A stretch of 64,000 nucleotides of DNA from Caenispirillum bisanense. Lineage in GTDB: Bacteria; Pseudomonadota; Alphaproteobacteria; Rhodospirillales; Rhodospirillaceae. The notes beneath the pieces are model-generated. The model saw only the letters and a program-made list of their open reading frames with translations. It did no database searches and had not been told where the DNA came from. The translations under genes were made by a program, and so were the position numbers. Shown here piece by piece: positions 1 to 7,431 of this stretch. Numbering within the stretch: position 1 is the first letter of the stretch; each line of letters opens with the position of its first letter. The stretch covers positions 744,001 to 808,000 of the forward strand of contig NZ_OCNJ01000001.1 in the NCBI RefSeq assembly GCF_900230255.1. Reading direction: 5' to 3'.

Positions 1-213
1 GCCGTCGAAGGCGGCGTTCTGCGACAGCGGGATCTCCTGGCGCATCTGCTTCCAGCTGGCGAGGCCCATCTCGCGGACCTGGTCGTCGCTGACCAGGTCG
101 ACGGGCCAGTCGCCGCTGTCGTCGCAGCCGCCGAGCGGCACGGACAGCGCGACGGCGCCCGTCAGAAAGACGAAGCGCCGTCGGGAGAGGTGGGTCGGGC
201 AGGAGCAGGACAT
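1..213 (-). CDS. M48-type metalloprotease lipoprotein, N-terminal part
   Basis: Only the first 71 codons lie in the window; the gene runs off the left edge. The ATG at 213 gives a twin-Arg/hydrophobic leader (SRRRFVFLTGAVALSVPLGGC) ending in a lipobox LGGC at about residues 28-31, so this is probably a membrane-anchored lipoprotein. The mature start (DDQVREMGLASWKQMRQEIP) resembles the segment that precedes the catalytic domain in exported M48 zinc peptidases, where a 'Q..EMGLQSWQQIR' stretch is usual. The HExxH active site would lie outside the window, so the family call is an inference from this short match. A 63-bp gap separates it from the end of tupA. Confidence 0.55.
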   Translation of the reverse strand, partial: MSCSCPTHLSRRRFVFLTGAVALSVPLGGCDDSGDWPVDLVSDDQVREMGLASWKQMRQEIPLSQNAAFDG

Positions 214-276
214 GCAGGCATCCGGAGGTCGTTGCACTCGGCCATCAAGGTAGCCTCCGGATGCCAACGCGCAAGC

Positions 277-1098
277 TCAGCTTCCTGCCGCGTTGGGGAA
301 GAACAGCTGTTCGCCGTTGATCGTGTAGTCGGCGATGGCCTTCTGGCCTTCCGGCGCCACCAGCCAGTCGGCGAAGGCCTGGGCGTCGTCCGTCTTCACG
401 TGCGGGTGCTTTTCGGGGTTCACGACGATGACGCCGTACTGGTTGAACAGGCTCTGGTCGCCTTCCACCAGCACCGCCAGGTCGTCGCGGTTCTTGAAGT
501 TGAGCCAGGTGCCGCGGTCGGTGAGGGCATAGGCGCCCATGCCGGCGGCGGTGTTGAGCGTCGGACCCATGCCCGAGCCGGTGGCGCGGTACCAGTCGCC
601 GCCCGCGCCGCCGACGTCGACACCGGCTTGCTTCCACAGGGCGAGTTCCGCCTTGTGGGTACCGCTGTCGTCGCCGCGCGAGGCGAAGGGCGCCGCCGCT
701 TCGGCGATCTTCTTCAGGGCGCCGGCGGCGTCCTTCATGCCCGAGACGCCGGCCGGTTCGGCCTTGGGGCCGACGATGACGAAGTCGTTGTACATGACGT
801 CGCGGCGGACGAGGCCGTAGCCGGCGGCCACGAACTTCTCTTCCGACGGCTTGTGGTGGACGAACAGCACGTCGGCGTCGCCGGCCTCGGCCATCTGGAT
901 CGCCTTGCCGGTGCCGACGGCGACGACGCGCACGTCGATGCCGGTCTTGTCCTCGAACACCGGCAGCAGGTGCTCGAACAGGCCCGACGACTGGGTGGAG
1001 GTGGTCGAGGCGACGGTGATGAACCGCTCGTCGGCGGCCTGCGCCGGGGCGGCGAACAGGGCGGCGGCGGTAAGGGCGGCGGCGATGAGCCTCTTCAT
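277..1098 (-). CDS. tupA: Tungstate-type ABC transporter, periplasmic binding protein
   Basis: 273 aa. Residues 1-21 form a Sec signal peptide with an AQA cleavage site. The mature protein starts with VASTTST (residues 29-35), the Ser/Thr-rich anion-binding motif typical of TupA tungstate-binding proteins; the length and the later 'FVHHKPSEEKFVAAGYG' and 'RGDDSGTHKAELALWK' segments fit that family. Expected role: capture of tungstate (possibly molybdate) in the periplasm for import. It follows the ATPase gene by 24 bp on the same strand, so the two are one operon. No permease gene is present beside them. Specificity for tungstate rather than molybdate is family knowledge and is not proven by the sequence. 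Confidence 0.85.
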   Translation of the reverse strand: MKRLIAAALTAAALFAAPAQAADERFITVASTTSTQSSGLFEHLLPVFEDKTGIDVRVVAVGTGKAIQMAEAGDADVLFVHHKPSEEKFVAAGYGLVRRDVMYNDFVIVGPKAEPAGVSGMKDAAGALKKIAEAAAPFASRGDDSGTHKAELALWKQAGVDVGGAGGDWYRATGSGMGPTLNTAAGMGAYALTDRGTWLNFKNRDDLAVLVEGDQSLFNQYGVIVVNPEKHPHVKTDDAQAFADWLVAPEGQKAIADYTINGEQLFFPNAAGS

Positions 1099-1122
1099 GG
1101 GGGGCCTCGTGCGGTCGTTGGA

Positions 1123-1908
1123 TCAGGCGGCCAGCTCGCCGCGCAGGAAGGCGGCGGCGGCGGGCGTGGCCGGGCGGTCGAAGAAAGCGGCGGCGGTGTG
1201 CTCGACCAGCCGGCCGCCGGCCATGAACAGGACGTCGGCGGCGAGGCGGCGGGCCTGGCCGAGATCGTGCGTCGCCATGACGATCTTCACGCCCTCGTCG
1301 GCGATGGCGGCGACCTGCCGCTCCACCGCCAGGGAATGGGCGGGGTCGAGGCTGGCCGTCGGCTCGTCCAGCAGCAGTACCGCCGGCCGCAAGGCGCGGG
1401 CACGGGCGAGCGCCACCAGTTGCTGCTCGCCGCCCGACAGCACGCGGGCCGGCCGCTCCGCCAGCCCCGCGAGCCCGGCCGCCTCCAGCGCCTGCAGCGC
1501 AAGGGACCGGCGGAAGCGGCGCGGGTGGCCCTGCAGGCCGAGCGCATATTCGATGTTGGCGCGCACTGAGCGGCGCAGCATGACGGGGCGCTGGAACACC
1601 ATGGCCTGCTGGGCGCGGGCGGCGGCGGCGTCGAGGCCGCCCCAGTCGACGGTGCCGGCGGTCGGGCTCAGAAGGCCGTGCAGCAGGCGCAGCAGCAGGC
1701 TCTTGCCGGCGCCGTTGTGGCCGAGCAGGACGGTCGGGCCGGCATGGTCGAGGGTGAGGGAAATCCCTGCGATCAGCTCGGTCTCGCCGCTGCGGAAGCG
1801 CAGGTCGGTCACGCGCAACGGCAGCAGCCGCGCCGCCCGGGTCAGGCTGGCGTCGGGTATGGCGGGAACGGGGGCGGGCTGCAGCAGCATGGGACCGGAC
1901 TCGGACAT
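1123..1908 (-). CDS. tupC: Tungstate-type ABC transporter, ATP-binding protein
   Basis: 261 aa ABC ATPase. Visible motifs: Walker A GHNGAGKS (63-70), Q-loop FQRP (about 105-108), signature LSGGEQQ (157-163), Walker B LLLDEP (178-183) and H-loop THD (213-215). The first 30 residues form a low-complexity, Pro/Ala-rich extension before the core. It is co-directional with tupA, 24 bp upstream of it, and would energise import of the anion bound by TupA. In tup operons a permease (tupB) normally accompanies these genes. Here the upstream neighbour after a 116-bp gap is an asparagine-synthetase-like gene, so the permease must be elsewhere or lost. Confidence 0.83.
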   Translation of the reverse strand: MSESGPMLLQPAPVPAIPDASLTRAARLLPLRVTDLRFRSGETELIAGISLTLDHAGPTVLLGHNGAGKSLLLRLLHGLLSPTAGTVDWGGLDAAAARAQQAMVFQRPVMLRRSVRANIEYALGLQGHPRRFRRSLALQALEAAGLAGLAERPARVLSGGEQQLVALARARALRPAVLLLDEPTASLDPAHSLAVERQVAAIADEGVKIVMATHDLGQARRLAADVLFMAGGRLVEHTAAAFFDRPATPAAAAFLRGELAA

Positions 1909-2024
1909 TTCGTCTTGTCCGAGAGTGTAAGCAGCCGAGCGGCCCCCCGGCCAAGCACCCGTTGCGGCTTTTCGGCGGAAGCCGGAATGTGTGCAGTCCC
2001 ATGCTGCGAAATGCAGAGGTGGCG

Positions 2025-3308
2025 TTACCGCCCGAGCGGGCGGGTGATCTGGCCGAGATAGGCGGCGGTGGTCAGGATCCAGCCGGCATCCTCCCGCCGC
2101 GCCGGCACCAGCGCCGCCCGCAGCAGGCGCGCCACCACGCCCCGCCGGTCCGCCAGCCCCGCCGGCCGGGCGGCGAGTCCGGCGGCGAGGCGCAACACCG
2201 CAATTGCCGACGGTGGCCGCGGTCGGGCGGCCTTGGCGGCATAGGGGATGTCGGCGAAGGCGGGGAAGGCGCGGCGGATGGCCTCGGTATGCAGGCCGGT
2301 CTTCAGGGTCAGGCGGGCTGGCAGGCTCGCCAGGAAGGCGAAGAGGTCGTCGTCGAGGAAGGGCGCGTGCACCTGTCGGCTACCCTCCGCCAGCAGGGCG
2401 AAGGGGCTTTCGCCGATGTCGCGGCGGGTGCGGTTCCAGAAGAAGAAGGACGCGAGCGGGTTCACCGCCGGGCGGTGGCGGGCCAGTTCCGCCGCCACCC
2501 GGCGCACGGCATCGGCGCGGTCGGGGAACCGGCCGGGGTCGGCCACCAGCGGCAGGGGGCCGGGCGGCACCAGGGCCTCGGCCAGCTCGTCCAGGCGGCC
2601 GGCCGCCATGAGTGCCACCCACTCGGGTTTCAGGACCGCGCTTTCGCTCAGCACGTCGCCGCCGATGCCGTCGTAGAGGTGGCCGATGCCGCGCAAGGCG
2701 GGCAGGGCGCCGACCATCCAGCGGTGCTGCCGCGAACAGAAGTCGGTGCGGCGGTTCTTCTCCAACTCCGCCGCCAGGCCATCGGCCGGCGTCACCAGAA
2801 CATGGCGGACGCCGCAGCGCTCGGCCAGGGTGGCGGCGACGGCGGTATCCTCGGGCAGGGCGGGGTTGGCGACGGTCCAGCAGAACGCGGGGCGGCGCCC
2901 CAACGCCACCGCCTGCAGCAGGATGTGGCGGGAGTCGCGGCCGCCGCTCAGGCCGAGGGCGAAGGGCTGGCCGTCGTGGCGGTCGAGCAGCCGCGTCATG
3001 GCCTGACGGAAGAGGTCGATGTAGCCGGCCACCGCCTGCTCCCGCGTCAGGTCGGCGGGCGCCAGCACGGGCACGGGCGGGCAGGGCGCGCGGATGTGCC
3101 GGAAGGGCGTCGTGCCGCCGAGGAACAGGCCGGTGCGCAGGAAGACGTTGAGCGCGCCGAAGTCCAGGTCGGCCGGCGTGCCGCCCTCCAGCAGCGAGAG
3201 GACGGAGCCGGCGGCGGCGCTGGTGCGGGTGTCGTGGAACTGCGGCCGGAAACGGTCGGCGATGTAGCCGGCGGGACCGGTCGTCAGGGCTTCGGCGGCG
3301 GCGCTCAT
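2025..3308 (-). CDS. Asparagine-synthetase-like protein without glutaminase domain
   Basis: 427 aa from the ATG at 3308, which overlaps the stop of the upstream flippase gene (ATGA), so the two are translationally coupled. The PP-loop ATP-pyrophosphatase motif SGGRDS is at residues 121-126, followed by the 'GVRHVLVTP' strand and a 'GIGGDVLSES' loop typical of AsnB-type synthetase domains. The N-terminal Cys2 glutaminase domain is missing: only about 75 residues resembling the linker (ALNVFLRTGLFLGGTTPFR) precede the synthetase fold. Such stand-alone proteins occur in polysaccharide loci and may make amide bonds on sugars or peptides; the substrate here is unknown. Coupling to a flippase supports a role in surface polysaccharide decoration. 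Confidence 0.72.
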   Translation of the reverse strand: MSAAAEALTTGPAGYIADRFRPQFHDTRTSAAAGSVLSLLEGGTPADLDFGALNVFLRTGLFLGGTTPFRHIRAPCPPVPVLAPADLTREQAVAGYIDLFRQAMTRLLDRHDGQPFALGLSGGRDSRHILLQAVALGRRPAFCWTVANPALPEDTAVAATLAERCGVRHVLVTPADGLAAELEKNRRTDFCSRQHRWMVGALPALRGIGHLYDGIGGDVLSESAVLKPEWVALMAAGRLDELAEALVPPGPLPLVADPGRFPDRADAVRRVAAELARHRPAVNPLASFFFWNRTRRDIGESPFALLAEGSRQVHAPFLDDDLFAFLASLPARLTLKTGLHTEAIRRAFPAFADIPYAAKAARPRPPSAIAVLRLAAGLAARPAGLADRRGVVARLLRAALVPARREDAGWILTTAAYLGQITRPLGR

Positions 3309-4825
3309 GGGGTCGCCCGGCGGCGGCGCAGGGCGCCCTGGAGCATGTCGACGACGAGGCTCTCGACGCCCCGCGGTCGCCCGAGCGCCAGCCACAGCCC
3401 GAGCAGCGCCGCGCCGTAGGTGACGCCGCCCACCGTCACCCGCAGGCCGAGGTCGGCCACCGGCGGCAGCGGCGGCACCGGCAGCTCCAGCAGGACGGCG
3501 GCCATGGCGACGCAGGCGAGCAGCGGCCGGCCGACGGCGCGGGCGAGCTGGCTGCCGCCGATCAGGCCGTCCTTCAGGGCGCCGCCGAAGGTCAGCACGG
3601 TGAAGCAGCCCTGGGCGATGAGCACGGCGAAGGCGAAGCCGGTCAGGCCGTCGTCGCGGAACCACAGCGCCCAGGCACCGGCGAAGACGGCCGCCTGCGC
3701 CCAGGTGCCCCAGGCCGGCAGGGCGACGCGGCCGGTGGCGATGAGCAGGGTGCCGACCGGCTGGCGCATGGCGTTCAGCCCCATGACGAGGCAGAGGATC
3801 TGGAACACCGGCACCGCCGGCAGCCATTGCTCGCCGAACACCACCAGGATGAGCTGCGGCGCCGTCAGCGCGGCCCCGGCGGCGGCGGGCAGGGCGACGG
3901 CGGTGCAGCCGGCTACCGCCTGCTCGGCCGCATTGCGCAGGCGGGCCGCCTGGGTCTGCAAGGCGGCATAGGCCGGCAGCAGGGCGCGCGCCATGGGCGC
4001 CAGCAACTCGCCCACCAGCATGTTGGCGAGGTCGCTCGCCACCGAATAGAACCCGAGCGCGCCGGTCCCCGCCGCGCCGCCGACGATGAGGCGGTCGAGC
4101 CGCAACTGGGCGAAGCGCCCCATGGCCTGCATGGTCAGCCACAGCGACATGCGCAGGAACCGCCGCCAGCGCGACAGCGACAGCCGCGGCCGGTAAGGGT
4201 GGATCACGTAGCTGAGGATCACCGACGACGTCATGAAGGTGGCATAGCCGGCCACCAGCGCCCAGTAGCTGCGCAACAGGAAGGCCGCCGCGATGGCGAC
4301 GGCGACGGAACTCACCTTCTGCACCACGAAGAGCACGAAGTCCGGCCCCATGGCGAGGTCGCGCTGGAAATCGACGATGCCGATGTTGCGCAGGCCCCCG
4401 ACGGCCATGGCGGCGGCCATGGCGTACATCACCGGCACGACGCGCGGATCGTCGAACCACGCCGCCGCCGGCACCGCCAGGGCGGCGGTCAGGGCCGCAC
4501 CGGCCCAGGCCTGGATCAGGCTCATGGTCCAGGCGGTGTCGTAGTCGGCGCGCGTCGGGTCGTCGGCGTGGATGAGGACGGTGCGTACGCCCATCTCGAA
4601 CATGGCCTCGGAAAAGGCGATGACGATCATGGCGGTGCCGACCACGCCGAAGTCGGCCGGCGTCAGCAGGCGGGCGAGCACGATGGTGCTGAGGAGGCCG
4701 AGCAGCCGCACCGTCCAGCGCGACCCGACAGCCCAGGCGGAGGCGCGCAGGACCACCGCGCGCGACACGGCGGCGCGGGGACGCGCGCCTTCGGGGGGCG
4801 TCGGGCCGGGCGGCTGATCGGTCAT
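3305..4825 (-). CDS. Oligosaccharide flippase (Wzx/MOP superfamily)
   Basis: 506 aa integral membrane protein with about 12-14 hydrophobic helices. The N-terminal helix pair with the intervening 'LARLLTPADFGVVGTAMIVI' segment is characteristic of polysaccharide exporters of the Wzx/WzxC branch of the MOP superfamily. It would flip lipid-linked sugar repeat units across the inner membrane. The gene ends in a 4-bp overlap with the asparagine-synthetase-like gene. No Wzy polymerase or glycosyltransferase lies next to the pair; the exopolysaccharide genes of this window are more than 40 kb away, so the substrate is unassigned. Start ATG at 4825 chosen because the cytoplasmic N-terminus before the first helix has normal length. 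Confidence 0.85.
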   Translation of the reverse strand: MTDQPPGPTPPEGARPRAAVSRAVVLRASAWAVGSRWTVRLLGLLSTIVLARLLTPADFGVVGTAMIVIAFSEAMFEMGVRTVLIHADDPTRADYDTAWTMSLIQAWAGAALTAALAVPAAAWFDDPRVVPVMYAMAAAMAVGGLRNIGIVDFQRDLAMGPDFVLFVVQKVSSVAVAIAAAFLLRSYWALVAGYATFMTSSVILSYVIHPYRPRLSLSRWRRFLRMSLWLTMQAMGRFAQLRLDRLIVGGAAGTGALGFYSVASDLANMLVGELLAPMARALLPAYAALQTQAARLRNAAEQAVAGCTAVALPAAAGAALTAPQLILVVFGEQWLPAVPVFQILCLVMGLNAMRQPVGTLLIATGRVALPAWGTWAQAAVFAGAWALWFRDDGLTGFAFAVLIAQGCFTVLTFGGALKDGLIGGSQLARAVGRPLLACVAMAAVLLELPVPPLPPVADLGLRVTVGGVTYGAALLGLWLALGRPRGVESLVVDMLQGALRRRRATP

Positions 4826-5031
4826 GGTGCGGTCGCTCTCCCTGGCGCGCCGGCGCCGCGGGCGGCGGCGGACGGGCTTCAGGATACGGAACGGGCCGGG
4901 GCCTCGCGACCTATCGGGCGGATCACGCCCTTGGATATGCGGCGGCCGCGCCGTCCTGCTCCCTGCGGACTGGAAACGACGGGGCGGGGTAGGCTATGTA
5001 GGGCGCCTGACGTTTCTGGAGGTCCTTTTCC

Positions 5032-5514
5032 ATGGCTGAGTGCTATTGCCGTTCCGGCCGCGAGTTCGACGCGTGCTGCGCCCCCTACCTCGCCGGACAG
5101 GCGGCCCCGACGCCGGAAGCGCTGATGCGCTCGCGCTACTCGGCCTTCGCCACCGGCCAGATCGACTATCTGGAAGAGACCCTGCTGCCCGAGACGCGCC
5201 ACGACTTCGAAAAGGAGCAGGCGCGCCAGTGGGCCGAGAACAGCGAGTGGACCGGCCTCGAGATCCGCCACACCCAGGGCGGCGGCGCGGGCGACGAGAA
5301 CGGCATCGTCGAGTTCGTGGCCCACTACCGCATGGCCGGCAAGGATCAGGTGCACCACGAGACCAGCTCGTTCAAGAAGCGCGACGGCCGCTGGTGGTAC
5401 GTGGACGGCATCATGGGCTCGCTGCCGCGCACGACCGTGAAGGTCGGCCGCAACGACCCGTGCCCCTGCGGCTCGGGCAAGAAGTTCAAGAAGTGCTGCG
5501 GCGCCGCCGCCTGA
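5032..5514 (+). CDS. ychJ: YchJ-family SEC-C zinc-binding protein
   Basis: 160 aa. The N-terminus carries [17 protein letters not shown] (one SEC-C-like Cys cluster) and the C-terminus carries [13 protein letters not shown] (144-156), the SEC-C zinc motif also found at the end of SecA. The middle is the NTF2-like YchJ core ([19 protein letters not shown]). Length and architecture fit the UPF0225/YchJ family, whose function is not firmly known. A Shine-Dalgarno GGAGG sits nine bases upstream of the ATG. The gene stands alone, divergent from the flippase and followed by a hairpin. Confidence 0.88.
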   Translation: MAECYCRSGREFDACCAPYLAGQAAPTPEALMRSRYSAFATGQIDYLEETLLPETRHDFEKEQARQWAENSEWTGLEIRHTQGGGAGDENGIVEFVAHYRMAGKDQVHHETSSFKKRDGRWWYVDGIMGSLPRTTVKVGRNDPCPCGSGKKFKKCCGAAA

Positions 5515-5522
5515 CGTGACGA

Positions 5523-5553
5523 GGGAGACCGCCGGTGGCGCCGACGGTCTCCC
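5523..5553 (+). terminator. Hairpin terminator after ychJ
   Basis: Stem GGGAGACCG (5523-5531) pairs perfectly with CGGTCTCCC (5545-5553) across a 13-base loop, 9 bp after the ychJ stop. The following bases (TGTCTCTTG) are only moderately T-rich, so termination strength is uncertain. It lies between two convergent genes. Confidence 0.6.
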
Positions 5554-5587
5554 TGTCTCTTGATCTGCGTGCAGTCCGCCCGGCGGA

Positions 5588-5941
5588 TCAGGCCGTCGGG
5601 CGCTTGCCGGCCAGCAGGCCCTGGACGGCGTAGGCGAGGATGGTCGTCCCGGCCAAGCCGATGCCCCAGATGATGCCGATGAGCAGCCAGTCCACCGGCC
5701 CGCCGGCGTCGGTGAAGCCGGAGACGGTGACCGACGCCATCAGCACCAGCGCCGCGACGCCGCCGGCCAGGCCGACGAGTTCGGAGCGGATGAGGCGGCG
5801 GCTGTCGAGCTTGCCCTCGCGCAGGAACACCGCCACGAAGCCGACGATGCCGGCGATACCGAGCAGCAGCAGCAGCCAGAACAGCGGGCCCATCATCTCG
5901 AGGAAGACCGAGACGAGGACGGAGAGATCGAGGTCCTTCAT
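5588..5941 (-). CDS. Small membrane protein, DUF5368-like
   Basis: 117 aa with three hydrophobic helices (about 16-38, 55-75 and 83-108) joined by short polar loops, one of which is basic (REGKLDSRRLIRSE). It resembles the DUF5368 group of small membrane proteins found beside sulfide:quinone oxidoreductase-like genes in alphaproteobacteria. It follows the flavoprotein gene by only 15 bp on the same strand and is surely cotranscribed. A role as membrane anchor or quinone-pool partner of the flavoprotein is an inference; no cofactor ligand is evident. The family match is from memory and should be checked by profile search. Confidence 0.6.
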   Translation of the reverse strand: MKDLDLSVLVSVFLEMMGPLFWLLLLLGIAGIVGFVAVFLREGKLDSRRLIRSELVGLAGGVAALVLMASVTVSGFTDAGGPVDWLLIGIIWGIGLAGTTILAYAVQGLLAGKRPTA

Positions 5942-5956
5942 GTCTTGTCCTCCGGC

Positions 5957-7312
5957 TCAGGCGCGGCCGCGCAGCATGGAAACGTAGGTCGGCTTCAGCG
6001 CCATGGTCTTCATCACCCAGGTGACCCACAGCTCTTCCAGCGGCGCGATGACGCCGGGGAACGAGGGGGTCAGGTTGTTGTCGTAGTCGAACTCGACCAG
6101 CATGGCGCGGCCGAGGCGGGTGATGAGCGGGCACGAGGTATAGCCGTCGTAGACGCTGGTCGCCGTGGTGCCGGCGATGGTCGCCACCAGATGGTCGACC
6201 GCGACCGGCACCTGCCACTTCACGCTGGCCGCCGTCTTGCCCTTGGGCACGCCGGCCACGTCGCCGACGCCAAAGACGTTGGGGTAGCGCTTGTGGCGGA
6301 GGGTGGGCTTTTCCACTTCCATCCAGCCGTCGGCGGCGAAGGGACCCTCGGTCCAGCCGAGCGGGCTGTTGCGCACCGCCTGCGGCGCCCGCATGGGCGG
6401 AATGACGTTGACGAAGTCGTAGGGGATTTCGGTCGGGCCGTTGGGGGTGGTGAAGGTCGCCACCTTGCGGCCGAGGTCGATGGCGGTCATGACGTGCTCG
6501 TACTGCACCTTCACGTCGCGCTCGCGGTAGAGCATGCGCACCTTTTCCGCCACGATCGGCACGCTGAACAGGCCCTTGTTGTTGGCGGCGTAGATCAGCT
6601 CGGCCTTGCCGCGGTTGCCGCGGCGGCGCAGGTAGTCGTCGGTGATGAAGGTGTACTTCAGCGGCGCGCCGGCGCACTTCATCTCGGTGTTGGGGCGCAG
6701 GAACAGGCCGCGACCGCCGGTGTCGGCGAACTTGGACATGGCCTGCCAGGTGGCCGCGGCGCCGGCCGGGCTGTGGTAGACGCTGCCCAGGCCGTCCTGG
6801 CCGATGCGGCTGGTGTCCATGCCCGCGATGGCGTCGTAGTCGAGCTGCAGGCCGGCGGCGACCACCAGGAAGTCGTAGGGGATCTTGCGGCCGCCCTCGG
6901 TGGTGACGGAATTGCCGTCGGGGTCGAACTCGGCCACCCGTTCCTCCACCCAGGTCACGCCGCGCGGCAGGTAGTCGGCGGTGGCGGAGGTGACGTAGCT
7001 CTGCGGCTTCAGGCCGCCGGCGACCAGGGTGAAGCCCGGCTGGTAGTAGTGTTCCTTGCGGGCGTCGATGATGGTGATCTCCGCCCCCGACAGCCGCTCG
7101 GCCAGGCGGGCGGCGGTGGCGAGGCCGGCGGCGCCGGCGCCGGCGATGACGATGCGGGCGCTGGTCTTCACCACCGGCGCCTGCGCCGCGGCGGCGGGCG
7201 GCGGGGCCACCAGGGGCAGCGCCCCGACGGCGGCACCGGCGGCACCGAATTTCAGGAGGCCGCGCCGGCTCAGGCCGTTCGGCGGGCGGGTGGACGGATG
7301 GTCACCGGACAT
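5957..7312 (-). CDS. Tat-exported sulfide:quinone oxidoreductase-like flavoprotein
   Basis: 451 aa. A Tat signal (LSRRGLLKFG, residues 14-23, then a hydrophobic stretch to about 44) precedes the FAD-binding dinucleotide fold (IVIAGAGAAGLATAARL, about 54-70) and the HYYQPGFTLVAGG block (88-100) typical of SQR. Two cysteines sit where SQRs carry their redox-active pair: C213 in MKCAGAPLK and C394 in YTSCPLIT; the third Cys of classical type I enzymes is not evident. The 'FGVGDVAGVPKGKTAASV' motif binds FAD near the C-terminus. Expected reaction: sulfide oxidation with electrons to quinone, on the periplasmic face. Specificity for sulfide rather than another sulfur compound is inferred. Confidence 0.8.
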   Translation of the reverse strand: MSGDHPSTRPPNGLSRRGLLKFGAAGAAVGALPLVAPPPAAAAQAPVVKTSARIVIAGAGAAGLATAARLAERLSGAEITIIDARKEHYYQPGFTLVAGGLKPQSYVTSATADYLPRGVTWVEERVAEFDPDGNSVTTEGGRKIPYDFLVVAAGLQLDYDAIAGMDTSRIGQDGLGSVYHSPAGAAATWQAMSKFADTGGRGLFLRPNTEMKCAGAPLKYTFITDDYLRRRGNRGKAELIYAANNKGLFSVPIVAEKVRMLYRERDVKVQYEHVMTAIDLGRKVATFTTPNGPTEIPYDFVNVIPPMRAPQAVRNSPLGWTEGPFAADGWMEVEKPTLRHKRYPNVFGVGDVAGVPKGKTAASVKWQVPVAVDHLVATIAGTTATSVYDGYTSCPLITRLGRAMLVEFDYDNNLTPSFPGVIAPLEELWVTWVMKTMALKPTYVSMLRGRA

Positions 7313-7349
7313 TCTGGAAGCTCCCTCGCTCAGGCTTTTTCTGAGGAAA

Positions 7350-7362
7350 TTCTAATTTAGAA
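7350..7362. promoter_or_regulatory. Perfect 13-bp palindrome upstream of the SQR gene
   Basis: TTCTAA-T-TTAGAA, a perfect dyad in a short AT-rich patch inside otherwise about 70% GC DNA, 38 bp before the SQR-like start codon. A further CTAATT half site follows at about 7367. AT-rich dyads of this kind in front of sqr genes are bound by ArsR-family persulfide sensors (BigR/SqrR type) in other proteobacteria; assignment to such a regulator is inference, and none is encoded in the window. Confidence 0.5.
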
Positions 7363-7431
7363 AAACCTAATTCGCAAGAAGCCCGAAATAACCAAGGGGT
7401 TTGCTGGGGCTCATCCCGCCGGCCGGCCCGC

